Shown here piece after piece: positions 8,037-17,100 of a DNA stretch of 50,667 bases. The notes below the pieces were generated by a model that saw nothing but the letters and a program-made list of their open reading frames with translations, made no database searches and was not told where the DNA came from. Source of the DNA: a virus; IMG/VR virus record IMGVR_UViG_3300037808_001107, positions 1-50,667 of that record; one strand, 5' to 3'. The first letter of the stretch is position 1, and each line of letters opens with the position of its first letter. The translations under genes and the position numbers were made by a program.

Positions 8037-9776
8037 TTATGACAAATCTTGAACGACGACCAGACCGTACATATCCGGACGAACCATCTTCTTGGCATAT
8101 CGAGTCATGACGCCTTTGCGCGGCACGAAGTCCTCGGTACCGAAGATTGTTGGAGTCATCTGGAGAGGTACATACGGTGCGTACACATATCCGCTTTCGA
8201 GGAAAGAAGAGCCTTTACGTCCTGCGAGAACAACGTTCCGTGGGAAGTAAGGATCGACGTAAACGTCAAACTTCTTGCTCAAAGAGCCGACTTTAACAGC
8301 ACCAACTTGACCACGATCATCATCGTGAGTCACGGCACCACGGAATCCAGCAGTAAACTCAAGAAGGTTGGCAACTTCAGGTGAACACACGATGAAGTTA
8401 GCGCCGCCTCGAAGGGTCTTGCGATGAATTTGAGCCGAGACATCATTAATGGTCTCAATCAGAGTTTCATACCACTCGGATACGTTACCCGTGAAGTCAG
8501 GAAACCCACTAGTTGGAAGTAGTGCCGCGCCCGTTGTGCGGTTCACAAACTTACCAGGAAGTCGCGACCAGAACAAGGTTTCAGCAGTTGCACCTTTCAC
8601 GAGATCTTCCAAGATTTCTTGGTCGATTTCAAGAGCGATGTGCTCAGACAAGATAGACGTAAGCTCAACCTCTGCATCGAGATTGTGATACGCATTCAAG
8701 TCCTGCGCCAATTCTGGCGTCCATTTAGCCTTGAGCTTCTTGGTCTTTGCCGTGACAGCCACAGAGTCGACCTTAATATCGATTTCAGGGATGCCTGCAT
8801 TGTTTTCTAATCCCCATGTATCAAGACCAGCAACAGAACCAACCGCGTTGCCAGCGGCAAAGTTGTCATCAATGATAAATGTCCCACTATCGTTAGCAAC
8901 CATACTAGCAGATAGAGTTACGGGAGTGCCCGCTACGGAAGCGCAAACAAGCAAGATATTTCCTGCTGTGTTCGGGTCATCGCGTGTGAGGCGGCGAACC
9001 TGAGTTGTATCAACAACAGTACCATCTTCCAAAGTAATGGTAATATAATCCTTGATATTAAACTGTGCGCCAGGGGCGAAAGTTGTCAAAGGAACAGAAA
9101 TAACACAAGCATTTGTGCCAGACGCAATATCTGAATCGAAACGGACCAATCGATCTCCGAGGAGAGCGAGAGCGGCGCCGGCTCCAGCAGTTCCAGTCCA
9201 ATCAGAAAGTGCTCCAGGGGAGCCTCCTCCGACAGTTCCAGAGGCTATTGCAAGTCCACCCCAAACAGTGTCGAGACGAACAGAACCTGTTGGGCTCGAA
9301 TACCCATTGTTCAAAGAATAATAGCTTTGTTCAGCGAGGTTCCCAACCAATGAAACACCACCAGTAATCTGTGAAGCGACGACACCACCACCGTATACCG
9401 AAGTATTGGCAAGAGTATCAAGGCGGGCCCGATCATAGGTGAAGTCCAGGAAGAAGATGAGGCCAGAAGGAAGGCTCATCGGTTGAACGCTAACAAGGTC
9501 GTTAGCAATTAGGCCGCCGAATACTCGGCGGACGATAGGAAAGGCGACGGAAGCAAAACCTTCAACGTCACCAGAGGGTGAGCCAGCCATAGTAGAAGCC
9601 TCACGAAGTAGTTCCTTCGCTTGGTTTTCTAGCAATGCTGCCATCCCATATTTAGCACGTTCGTTCCCGAGTCCCTCTAAAAGTCCAGTCTTTTCCCACT
9701 TGGAGAGAAGAGCAGATCCTTCTTTAGATAGATCGCGACGAACAATACCTTCAGTTAATTTTTTAAGTATAGACAT
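8037..9776 (-). CDS. gp23: Major capsid protein, T4 gp23-like
   Basis: At 579 residues it is somewhat longer than T4 gp23 (521). The block FASVAFPIVRRVFGGLIAND near residues 73-92, followed by VSVQPMSLPSGLIFFLDF, is a hallmark of this HK97-fold family. So is the C-terminal SGYVYAPYVPLQMTPTIF and FVPRKGVMTRYAKKM. The first 60 or so residues are a helical propeptide. The sequence LLREAS at 56-61 fits the T4 prohead protease rule (L or I, any residue, E, then a small residue), so cleavage after E59 is predicted. It is encoded directly after the scaffold gene and followed by a strong terminator, as expected for the most abundant virion protein. Confidence 0.95.
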   Translation of the reverse strand: MSILKKLTEGIVRRDLSKEGSALLSKWEKTGLLEGLGNERAKYGMAALLENQAKELLREASTMAGSPSGDVEGFASVAFPIVRRVFGGLIANDLVSVQPMSLPSGLIFFLDFTYDRARLDTLANTSVYGGGVVASQITGGVSLVGNLAEQSYYSLNNGYSSPTGSVRLDTVWGGLAIASGTVGGGSPGALSDWTGTAGAGAALALLGDRLVRFDSDIASGTNACVISVPLTTFAPGAQFNIKDYITITLEDGTVVDTTQVRRLTRDDPNTAGNILLVCASVAGTPVTLSASMVANDSGTFIIDDNFAAGNAVGSVAGLDTWGLENNAGIPEIDIKVDSVAVTAKTKKLKAKWTPELAQDLNAYHNLDAEVELTSILSEHIALEIDQEILEDLVKGATAETLFWSRLPGKFVNRTTGAALLPTSGFPDFTGNVSEWYETLIETINDVSAQIHRKTLRGGANFIVCSPEVANLLEFTAGFRGAVTHDDDRGQVGAVKVGSLSKKFDVYVDPYFPRNVVLAGRKGSSFLESGYVYAPYVPLQMTPTIFGTEDFVPRKGVMTRYAKKMVRPDMYGLVVVQDLS

Positions 9777-9792
9777 GATTTTAAAAATCTCC

Positions 9793-10800
9793 TTATTTGT
9801 TTGTCTTTATTCCAGCCAGTATTTGCATCCTGTCCGCTTCCGGAGATTCAACAGATCTGACTGCTCTTCTAGGTAAAGTGGCAGAGGGTCTTTCGATGGT
9901 CTCGCGTAGTGATTGTGGACGTGCTTTACCTGTTACACTTCCCACCGCGCTTTTTAGAGTTTCGAATATTACCTTTGCTTCTTCAATAGAATCTGATTTC
10001 GACAGAGCTTCGACAATTTTCTTTTTTTGCCGCTCATTCAAGGAGTTGTCTGTTAAGACCTGATTCGTGTAAACTAATCTCGCATTTGAGAGATTAACTT
10101 TATTAAAACTTTCTTTTAAGATCTGGAGTGCTTTTATCAATTTTGTATTTTTTGATTTGAGGTCTCTATTTGCCTCTCTAAGTCTTTCTCCAGCCTGTGT
10201 CAATGCTTTTGCTTTTGCTAGCGCCTCTGTTCCGGAGCGCTGCGCCAAAGCCATTTCTTCTTTATAGTTCATGATGGGCTCGGGGGTGCCAGCCCAGCCG
10301 CTTTTTTCAGGAACAATATCAACGATGAGTTCTTCCAAGATCTCATCAAGATCTTCCAAATCTATCTCTTCTTCTAAGGTTACGTCAACAGGAACAGATG
10401 AAGTCTCTGCCTCTTTGGATGAAGGTGGCTCTGTACCCTGCATATCATCAACAAGATTTTCGTGTGGTGACGGTTCACCAATTAAATCTCCTTCTGCATC
10501 AGCGAGAGCTTCAGCCATATCTTTAAGTTCTTCCATACTTAATACGATCTCTTGTTCATCAATTGATTCGGGTGGGGCCCCAGCAAGAGGAATACTATCT
10601 TCCAGAGAGGTAGATAATTCCATTTCACCCTCAGCACCGAGAGCGCCAAAGGCAAGTTCATCGTCTTGCTCCAACAAACTTTCCACTGCCTCTTTGATAT
10701 CGGTTGAATATTTATTCAAAATTGCAGATTCAGCATTTTTAATGGCTGCCTCTTTTAAAGCGGCTGCATCAATTATTGCTTGTTCTAGTAATGAAGACAT
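9793..10800 (-). CDS. gp22: Prohead core scaffold protein, T4 gp22-like
   Basis: The 335-residue protein is highly charged and helical. An acidic middle section (about 50-165, many Glu and Asp) is followed by a basic coiled-coil section with LREANRDLKSKNTKLIKALQ. It lies directly before the capsid gene, the position of gene 22 in T4. Gp22 forms the internal core of the prohead and is degraded by the gp21 protease. Two early sites (ALKE-A and DIKE-A) match the T4 cleavage rule. The family call is from architecture and position rather than strong motifs. A late motif 30 bases upstream suggests scaffold and capsid share a transcript. Confidence 0.78.
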   Translation of the reverse strand: MSSLLEQAIIDAAALKEAAIKNAESAILNKYSTDIKEAVESLLEQDDELAFGALGAEGEMELSTSLEDSIPLAGAPPESIDEQEIVLSMEELKDMAEALADAEGDLIGEPSPHENLVDDMQGTEPPSSKEAETSSVPVDVTLEEEIDLEDLDEILEELIVDIVPEKSGWAGTPEPIMNYKEEMALAQRSGTEALAKAKALTQAGERLREANRDLKSKNTKLIKALQILKESFNKVNLSNARLVYTNQVLTDNSLNERQKKKIVEALSKSDSIEEAKVIFETLKSAVGSVTGKARPQSLRETIERPSATLPRRAVRSVESPEADRMQILAGIKTNK

Positions 10801-10830
10801 ATATATATTCCCTTATAGATTTACTCACAA

Positions 10831-10839
10831 ATAAATAGT
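10831..10839 (-). promoter_or_regulatory. Late-promoter candidate ACTATTTAT
   Basis: Exact minus-strand ACTATTTAT in the 76-base gap before the scaffold gene, 30 bases from its ATG. The rest of the gap has an AAGGGA ribosome site and no visible terminator. It would drive scaffold and major capsid together. Confidence 0.58.
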
Positions 10840-10876
10840 CTTTCGAAATACAAAATGACCGTTTTATTGTAAGGAA

Positions 10877-11269
10877 TCAATCTGTAAGTCCTGATCCAGT
10901 TAAAGCGAACATTTCGCTGTCGTTAATTCCTGTCAAATCTGCGACCAATTCAAAGGATCCTGCGGCGCCGGCGGGGATCTCTAGGGAAATATAAATTTCA
11001 GTACACTTACTATTGAGTGTTATATTGTCTCCCTTATTTGATAATGTAAAATAATGATGGCCTGAAATTACATTTGAGGTAGCTGACGGGTTAAAGTGAA
11101 CTCGTAAACCGGTGGTTCCCGAGGTATTGGTAATTAGAATGTTCTTTGTTACATTCGGAAAGGCTATTTTAGCCTCTGTACTGGTAGCGACGACTCCTCC
11201 GGTCAGAAATGGCGTTCCCCCAACCTGATAAGACCCTACATTTTGTAATCCTGCTCTATAATAAGCCAT
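10877..11269 (-). CDS. Small beta-rich virion-type protein, unassigned
   Basis: The 130-residue protein starts with YRAGLQNVGSYQVGG, an opening I recognise from small proteins near capsid genes of marine phages. The remainder is beta-strand rich (NILITNTSGTTGLRVHF, EIYISLEIPAGAAGSFEL) with many Gly, Thr and Asn, and no charged coil. A jelly-roll or Ig-like decoration or fibre-tip protein is plausible but not shown. It sits between bS21 and the scaffold gene, with its own AGGAG site and late-type motif, so it may be made in quantity late in infection. I do not assign a function. Confidence 0.6.
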   Translation of the reverse strand: MAYYRAGLQNVGSYQVGGTPFLTGGVVATSTEAKIAFPNVTKNILITNTSGTTGLRVHFNPSATSNVISGHHYFTLSNKGDNITLNSKCTEIYISLEIPAGAAGSFELVADLTGINDSEMFALTGSGLTD

Positions 11270-11292
11270 TTATTAAAACTCCTGTTCACTCT

Positions 11293-11301
11293 ATAATTAG
11301 T
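11293..11301 (-). promoter_or_regulatory. Late-promoter candidate, variant ACTAATTAT
   Basis: Minus-strand ACTAATTATAGAGT, 23 bases before the start of the 130-residue protein. The identical 14-base string precedes the lysis cassette. Its first eight bases after the A also form one arm of an inverted repeat (CTAATTAT with ATAATTAG at 11312-11319) that overlaps the bS21 stop codon. That weak A/T stem could act as a terminator or simply be chance. Confidence 0.45.
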
Positions 11302-11311
11302 TTTTTAATTT

Positions 11312-11542
11312 CTAATTATCTTTTATTTTATTTTCCTCAGCAAGTTTCTTAAGAACTTGCTTTCTTCTCTTTTTTCTTTCCCTTCTTTTCTCAGAAGGTT
11401 TTTTATATCGTAACCCCTCACGATGAGTTTCTAAAACTTTTTCTTTCTTAACTTTCTTCATAAATCTTTTTATCATTCTCTGTGCAGTATCATTCCTACC
11501 TCTTGGTGTGACTGATATATTCACTGGATGCTTTTTAGACAT
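11312..11542 (-). CDS. rpsU: Ribosomal protein bS21, phage-encoded
   Basis: The 76-residue, very basic protein follows the bS21 pattern along its length: a short N-terminal strand, then KRFMKKVKKEKVLETHREGL (compare [20 protein letters not shown] in E. coli), RYKKPSEKRRERKKRRK (compare FYEKPTTERKRAKASAVKR) and a lysine-rich helix. Bacterial bS21 is about 70 residues, binds the 30S platform near the anti-Shine-Dalgarno region and helps initiation. Copies in phage genomes are known from metagenomes. They are thought to exchange with host bS21 and favour viral messages, but this is not proven here. It lies between fibre and capsid genes, with its own ribosome site, in a late-type transcript. Confidence 0.9.
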   Translation of the reverse strand: MSKKHPVNISVTPRGRNDTAQRMIKRFMKKVKKEKVLETHREGLRYKKPSEKRRERKKRRKQVLKKLAEENKIKDN

Positions 11543-11554
11543 TTTAACTCCTCT

Positions 11555-12082
11555 TTAATTTAAATTTAAATATGGATCCGCTGCGGCATTGGCCGATGTT
11601 TCGTCAACTGAGGCCAAAACAGCATCAATATAAGTCTGTGCCAGTCCCCTTTCTGTGAAAACGGCTGCGGATACTGTGCCCATAATTGCCGACAGATCTG
11701 CGCTGTCAGCAACAGTATATGTTCCTCTTTCGTCGTTTGTTGTCACCGAAAACGGATAGGTCACTAATCCTCTCGTATCAAGACTTGCAAATTTTGACCA
11801 ATTATCCTGACTCTTAGTTGAGCAGGAAAAGTAATTTCCACTTAAAGCTGGATATTCTGCAACGATTACGTTTTCTAGGCGATCGTCATCTCGCTTTGTC
11901 TTTATTTGAACCACCAAACTATCTTGAAATTCCGCCAATGTGGTTGGAGTCGCAGAAGTGTGAGCAACAGATTCCTTGACGGAGTGGTCCGTGTGGATGT
12001 CTATATGGGCTTCCATGCCCGTCGAATCATCGATGTCGAACATAGCCCCACAGGAGCAGATGAAAATCATTTTAGTAGTCAT
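11555..12082 (-). CDS. Fibre-associated protein with a possible N-terminal zinc site
   Basis: I choose the ATG that overlaps the preceding stop as TAATG, giving 175 residues. A longer start 11 codons upstream would run into the fibre gene. The first 40 residues hold CSCG, then HIDIHTDH, a possible Cys/His metal site. The middle has DNWSKFASLDTRGLVTYPFS and the C-terminal half a helical VSAAVFTERGLAQTYIDAV. This looks like the DUF4376 or fibre-accessory style in which a subunit is encoded just after its fibre. A chaperone or cap for the upstream fibre is an inference. No catalytic motif is seen. Confidence 0.55.
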   Translation of the reverse strand: MTTKMIFICSCGAMFDIDDSTGMEAHIDIHTDHSVKESVAHTSATPTTLAEFQDSLVVQIKTKRDDDRLENVIVAEYPALSGNYFSCSTKSQDNWSKFASLDTRGLVTYPFSVTTNDERGTYTVADSADLSAIMGTVSAAVFTERGLAQTYIDAVLASVDETSANAAADPYLNLN

Positions 12083-14100
12083 TAGGGGGCCCTCACAAAT
12101 TGTACAGTTATCCACATCCGGTTGCCTTGACCAACAGCGGTGCCGTTCGTACCTGTAGATTGAGCGCGTAGCCGAACAACATCACTGGCAGCGAGTTGGA
12201 CGAGGAATGTCGCACCGCTGCTCGCTGTATCGTCGACCGTATTACGAGAGTAGGATGATGCGCGTGATGGCACGATCTCTACGGTATTATTCTCAACCCA
12301 GGCATCGACGGAACGGCGGAAGTTTCCGTTAGTGGCGAAGTATACTTGATAGGAGATCTGATAGACTCCTGCGGTATTGATTGTAATATTCTCGCCAGAT
12401 CGGGTGTAGTTCGAATCTTCAAAATCATTTGCATTAAGAACCACCGTCGTCGCTGATGTGTTGATGGTTAAATTTCCGGTTTGCCTGTATTGGGCTATGT
12501 TTGCAGACCCGCCTGTAATGGTGATGGTCGCGACTCCGCTGCCAGCATCTGTGGCAGTAACCCCAGCCCCAACGAAGTCAAGATTGCTGTGTGGTCCGCC
12601 AGATACGATTGATCCTTCGTCTTCAACGGTGATTGTACTCCCTGAGCCTGTTGGGCCTTGTGCGCCAGTTGGGCCTTGGGTTCCGTTGCTGCCAATTGAG
12701 AGAACCTGTAGGCTGACTCCGCCAGTGTCTGTTGTGTAACCTCCTACTCCGTTTGTAACTTCGCTCCTGAGCCTAATAACATCTCCATCTGACAGAGTTA
12801 TGATTACGCTTCGGCCGGCGGTGTTGTCGGTAGTGAGGCCGTGTTCATCCCAATGTGAGAACACCGAACGGGTTGCGGTAACCTCCGTGCCGTTAATTTC
12901 CATCCAGCACTCTATTTCCCTGTTGTTGTTATCTGTATCTCTAAAGGTTACATCGTATCGAATAAAATAATCGCCGGCGCCATTGGTTTGGACGGTCACC
13001 TGATCAGAAGATAGAACGAATAGCGCGTTGCTTTGCCTAGATCTATCTAGGCCGAGGGTAGTAGCGGTTGTTCCCACACTCGTTGTGGCCGCATCGTAGT
13101 AATCCACATATACGGGTTCTGCGGGTGTTGCCCACCTAACTCCAGTGCTTTGGGAACTATCGGCGGTCAGGATATCATTATTAGAGCCGACTGCAAGTCG
13201 CGTTACTGTATTGTCCGCTGACGCAGCCAACAGGTCGCCCTTAGCGTCTGCCAATGTTTCCATAATTGCGCCCGCTGCTGCGACATTCGTAGCGTCGGTA
13301 ACGTCTGCGCCGTCCTCCACATTAAGGAGAGTTCGGGCTTCTGTGGCGGTTAATTCATCGGCCGCGCCTCCTGCCGTAAAGGCAGCGAGGTTGCTTGCCG
13401 CACCGGTATGTCCCGAAGTGGCCCATGTAAGATTGCTGGTTAGCGCGGCATGATCGAGTGTTCCGCCGCCGCTGGCCGCAGCCCACTTTATACCAGTGGG
13501 TTCGGCGCTATCGGCAGTTAAGACAAACGTATCTGCGCCCACGGCCAAACGATCTACTGTGTCTGCCGCTGTCGCGGCCAATAGGTCGCCTTTGACATTT
13601 ACTAGGCTTTCTTGTATGGGTCCGGTCAAATTTGTACCATCACCGTAGAAAGCCGAGCCAGAGATGTTCCCCGAGCCGCTTATTGCTCCATCAACAGATA
13701 GAGTATTGCTGGCTTTTAGCCAAACAAAATTCGAGGATCCACTAAAATTAGATCCTCCGTCATTAAATTGAACCTGAGTGTCATCCCCTCCGGGGGAATA
13801 GACGGATGATGTTAATTGAGAAACTTCGGTGCTCTCTTCTGGGGTTGGCATGTTGGCCCACGAGTAGTCCGTATCGACGATTTTGACAAGCCCAGTCTGA
13901 GCAGAGGCCAATGTGATCGTTAGGGAATTTCTCGGATCCAGGGGGTCGAGATCAATAGAGGAAATAAGTGCCGAACTATCTGATGAACCGCCAATGGAAA
14001 CTATAACACCCATCTGGTATCTATCGAGAGAGTGATTGACAACGATCGTGTCTGTCGCTGTAAATGTTTGACTATATAATAAATTAAAATTTCCTGCCAT
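12082..14100 (-). CDS. Tail fibre/appendage with two jelly-roll-like domains
   Basis: Starting at the ATG that overlaps the upstream stop (TAATG), the protein has 672 residues; an upstream start would extend into the neighbour. An N-terminal beta domain (1-90) is followed by one copy of the FYGDGTNLTG module and two copies of a KGDLLAA-x-AxxTVxRLAVG module. Then comes a beta domain near 320-460 and a short collagen-like GTQGPTGAQGPTGSG linker. The last 150 residues form a second beta domain similar to the first (both have a YxIxYxVxF strand followed by an acidic ExW or DAW). Both look like C1q/TNF-type trimer heads. It is probably a trimeric adhesion protein. Its binding target is unknown. 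Confidence 0.72.
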   Translation of the reverse strand: MAGNFNLLYSQTFTATDTIVVNHSLDRYQMGVIVSIGGSSDSSALISSIDLDPLDPRNSLTITLASAQTGLVKIVDTDYSWANMPTPEESTEVSQLTSSVYSPGGDDTQVQFNDGGSNFSGSSNFVWLKASNTLSVDGAISGSGNISGSAFYGDGTNLTGPIQESLVNVKGDLLAATAADTVDRLAVGADTFVLTADSAEPTGIKWAAASGGGTLDHAALTSNLTWATSGHTGAASNLAAFTAGGAADELTATEARTLLNVEDGADVTDATNVAAAGAIMETLADAKGDLLAASADNTVTRLAVGSNNDILTADSSQSTGVRWATPAEPVYVDYYDAATTSVGTTATTLGLDRSRQSNALFVLSSDQVTVQTNGAGDYFIRYDVTFRDTDNNNREIECWMEINGTEVTATRSVFSHWDEHGLTTDNTAGRSVIITLSDGDVIRLRSEVTNGVGGYTTDTGGVSLQVLSIGSNGTQGPTGAQGPTGSGSTITVEDEGSIVSGGPHSNLDFVGAGVTATDAGSGVATITITGGSANIAQYRQTGNLTINTSATTVVLNANDFEDSNYTRSGENITINTAGVYQISYQVYFATNGNFRRSVDAWVENNTVEIVPSRASSYSRNTVDDTASSGATFLVQLAASDVVRLRAQSTGTNGTAVGQGNRMWITVQFVRAP

Positions 14101-17100
14101 TAGCGTGGCTTTCCTTCTGTGAATTTGTGTCCCTCGATCATGATTGCCCAAACACTGACATTATAATTTGGACTGCCGTGGTTATCTAGCTCGAAGCGTA
14201 TAGCGACGATATCGTCCTCATAGTACTCCTCAATCGAGAGGGGAGAAAAAATAGTAGAGATTATTCTGTTACTCAAATCATCACCGACGATAGCTCCGGT
14301 CGGCTGTAGTAATTTAGAGAGTGCCAGTGGGGCGGCCTTGGCTGTCAGTGTTTCGGTATTCGCGAATGTTCTGGGGGTTGGAATTTTGCCTCCCAGTGGG
14401 TCAGCGACATTGACACCGGTGACCTGAATCGGGATAACCGACAGAATTCCAGTTGGGAAGGTTACGGCGGCGGCGGCACTATCCAGAGAATAAATAATTT
14501 TAAATTTAAGTGGCAGCGATGTATTGATTCCTGGCGGGAGTGTGAACTGGGTATAGATAGCATCTCCGGATCCATTTAAATTTGAATTGGGCATTCTTTG
14601 TGTCCACTCTGTTGGTAGACCCCCTGACCCGACAAGGATATTAGCCCCGACGACTCCGCCAGATTCACCAAAAACATTTCCGGAAGCACCAAGTTCCACC
14701 TGCCAGATAGCACCACCGTGTGACTGTCTCACACCAGCTTCACTAATAGAAAGGTGTGTTGGGGTCACCCACCATTTTTCAAACTGTGGTAGACTAGCAG
14801 AGGTAACTATCCTACAGCGGGTCCAGTATGCGGCATCGCCACCGATCGTAGAAATAGCCCAGGCTGTATCGTCGTCGAGTCCAAATCTGATGAATTCCTC
14901 GCTATCTGTTCGCATAAATGGGTTGTTGGCATACCGATAGCCAGTATCCACAGAAGTGCATTGATAATCTATATCGGACCATGCCGACCCGTTCCAGATC
15001 TCGTATACATAGGCACCAGTCAACGAACCAACGGATGTATCAACATTGATCCCACAATATTTAAGTGGATTTGAATCTACATCCTTTCTTGTCGAACCAA
15101 AATATATGCAATGATCGGGTGATCCTCCCTGAAAAGTAAATGGCGAACCAACAATCGAAGATGCCGAAGTTGTGACATCAATCAAAGATCCAGTTGTTGT
15201 TGTAGTATCTGTTCCGTCACTGGTATATACTTTTATCCCAAATGCATAGGAAGACCCTTTACCAACTGCGATGGCTGACCCTTTCTCTGGAAATCCTATT
15301 TCAAGATTTGTACCGAAGAGGCTTTCAGCGGCATAGTGATCAAGGTCCGCCGTGGTCGTGAATTTTACCTCGAATTGAGCGTTAAGAGCAGACGGAGGAA
15401 AATTGAAATCGGGGTGGGAATTGATATTTGTCAGAGAGATGATTGATGCGCTGGTGAAAGTTTCGGAGTTATTCATTGTGACAGCATATGCGGAATGTTG
15501 GATCTTTCCGCCATTTATCTCCACATTCACCCCATCTTGCTGGATATTAAGCCCATTTTGGATATCAACCCAATTTACACTTAGGCAAATTGCAGTAGCG
15601 GAACCAGAAACGGTCATTGCATTGACAACATTTGAATTCCCGGCGTTAAAATTGATTAATTGGGCGCGGCCTGTACCTTCGGCAAGGGCGATATTTGTGA
15701 TATCACCAGAGGCGGACGGAACATGAATCGATTCAAGTGCCATGACTCCCTGATCTACCCTGATAATGGAACTCAATCCGCCTTTAACCAATCTAATTTC
15801 GGATCCAATTACCTTGCCTGTCCCAGTTTTTACGAAACCATCCCCTTGCCCACTAGCCCCATCGCCAGAAAAAGCCATGGAGTAAGCCTGCATAGTTCCA
15901 CCGGTACCGCCGGTATAGCGGATGCCCGCATTTGAAGAGCCGGTTGGAACATGGACAGTGAATCCCTCGATCCAAGTATCGTCAACTGTTGTGATAATAT
16001 CCGTGGCCGAGGATGTTATGCCGATAGAGGTTTGTGCATAGCCTCCCTGCGAAAATAAGGCTCGGCCTGCGGGTATTGCCAAAGAGGTTTCAGGATAGTC
16101 CCCTGGAGTGACATAAATTGCATCGCCCGCGATTGAAGCTGCAATTGCCGAGGATATCGTCAAATACGGTTGTGATTTGTCGCCCCTAGTTCCAGTGCCA
16201 TCATTTCCATTAATGCCATCAACAAAAAGGGAGTTTCCAACCAAAAGGGGCACTTCTATGCCGGTTAAGTTTGACCCATCTCCATAAAGAAAACTGGCAG
16301 ATATAAGGGAGCTTGCCGTTACGTTTGTCACGCTAATTGTTGTTGGAAGTCTTGCGTTTGCCAGAGTTCCTGCTGATATATTTGAGGCGTTTAAGTCCGT
16401 TAAGTTGGCGCCCCCACCATAAAAATCAGAGCCAGAAATGTTTCCAGAGCCGCTCACTCCGCCGAGAGTTAGAATATTGTTCGTTTTATCCCAAGTAAAT
16501 TGAGGATCGGCCGCGAATCCGCCGGCATCTCTAAATTGAACCTGAGTATCTGATCCTGCTGCAATTCCAGTTAAATTGGCGCCGTCGCCATAAAAAGAAC
16601 TTGCGGAGACGAGAGTGCTTGCTGTTACGTTAGTGACACTTATTGTAGCTGGCAGTCTTGCGTTATTTAATGTTCCTGCTGAGATATTAGAGGCATTTAA
16701 ATCTGTTAGATTTGCCCCTCCGCCGTAGAAATCAGAGCCTGAGATGTTGACAGATGCACTAATATCGCCAGTTACAGTTAGCGTGTCTGTTGTCTTATTC
16801 CAGGTGAATTCTGCATCTCCGCCGAAAGCCGTCCCATCATTGAATTGAATTTGAGTATCAGATCCTGCTGCGTTGCCGGCTGGGAGATTTGTTAAGTTTG
16901 ATCCATCTCCGTAAAAAGCGCTTGCGGATACAAGAGTGCTTGCCGTAACATTCGTCACGCTTATAGTTGCGGGAAGCCTTGCGTTATTCAACGTTCCCGC
17001 TGATATGTTGGAGGCGTTTAAGTCTGTTAAGTTTGCGCCACCACCATAGAAATCTGATCCGGAAATATTAACCGAAGCACTCACATCGCCAGTTACGGTT

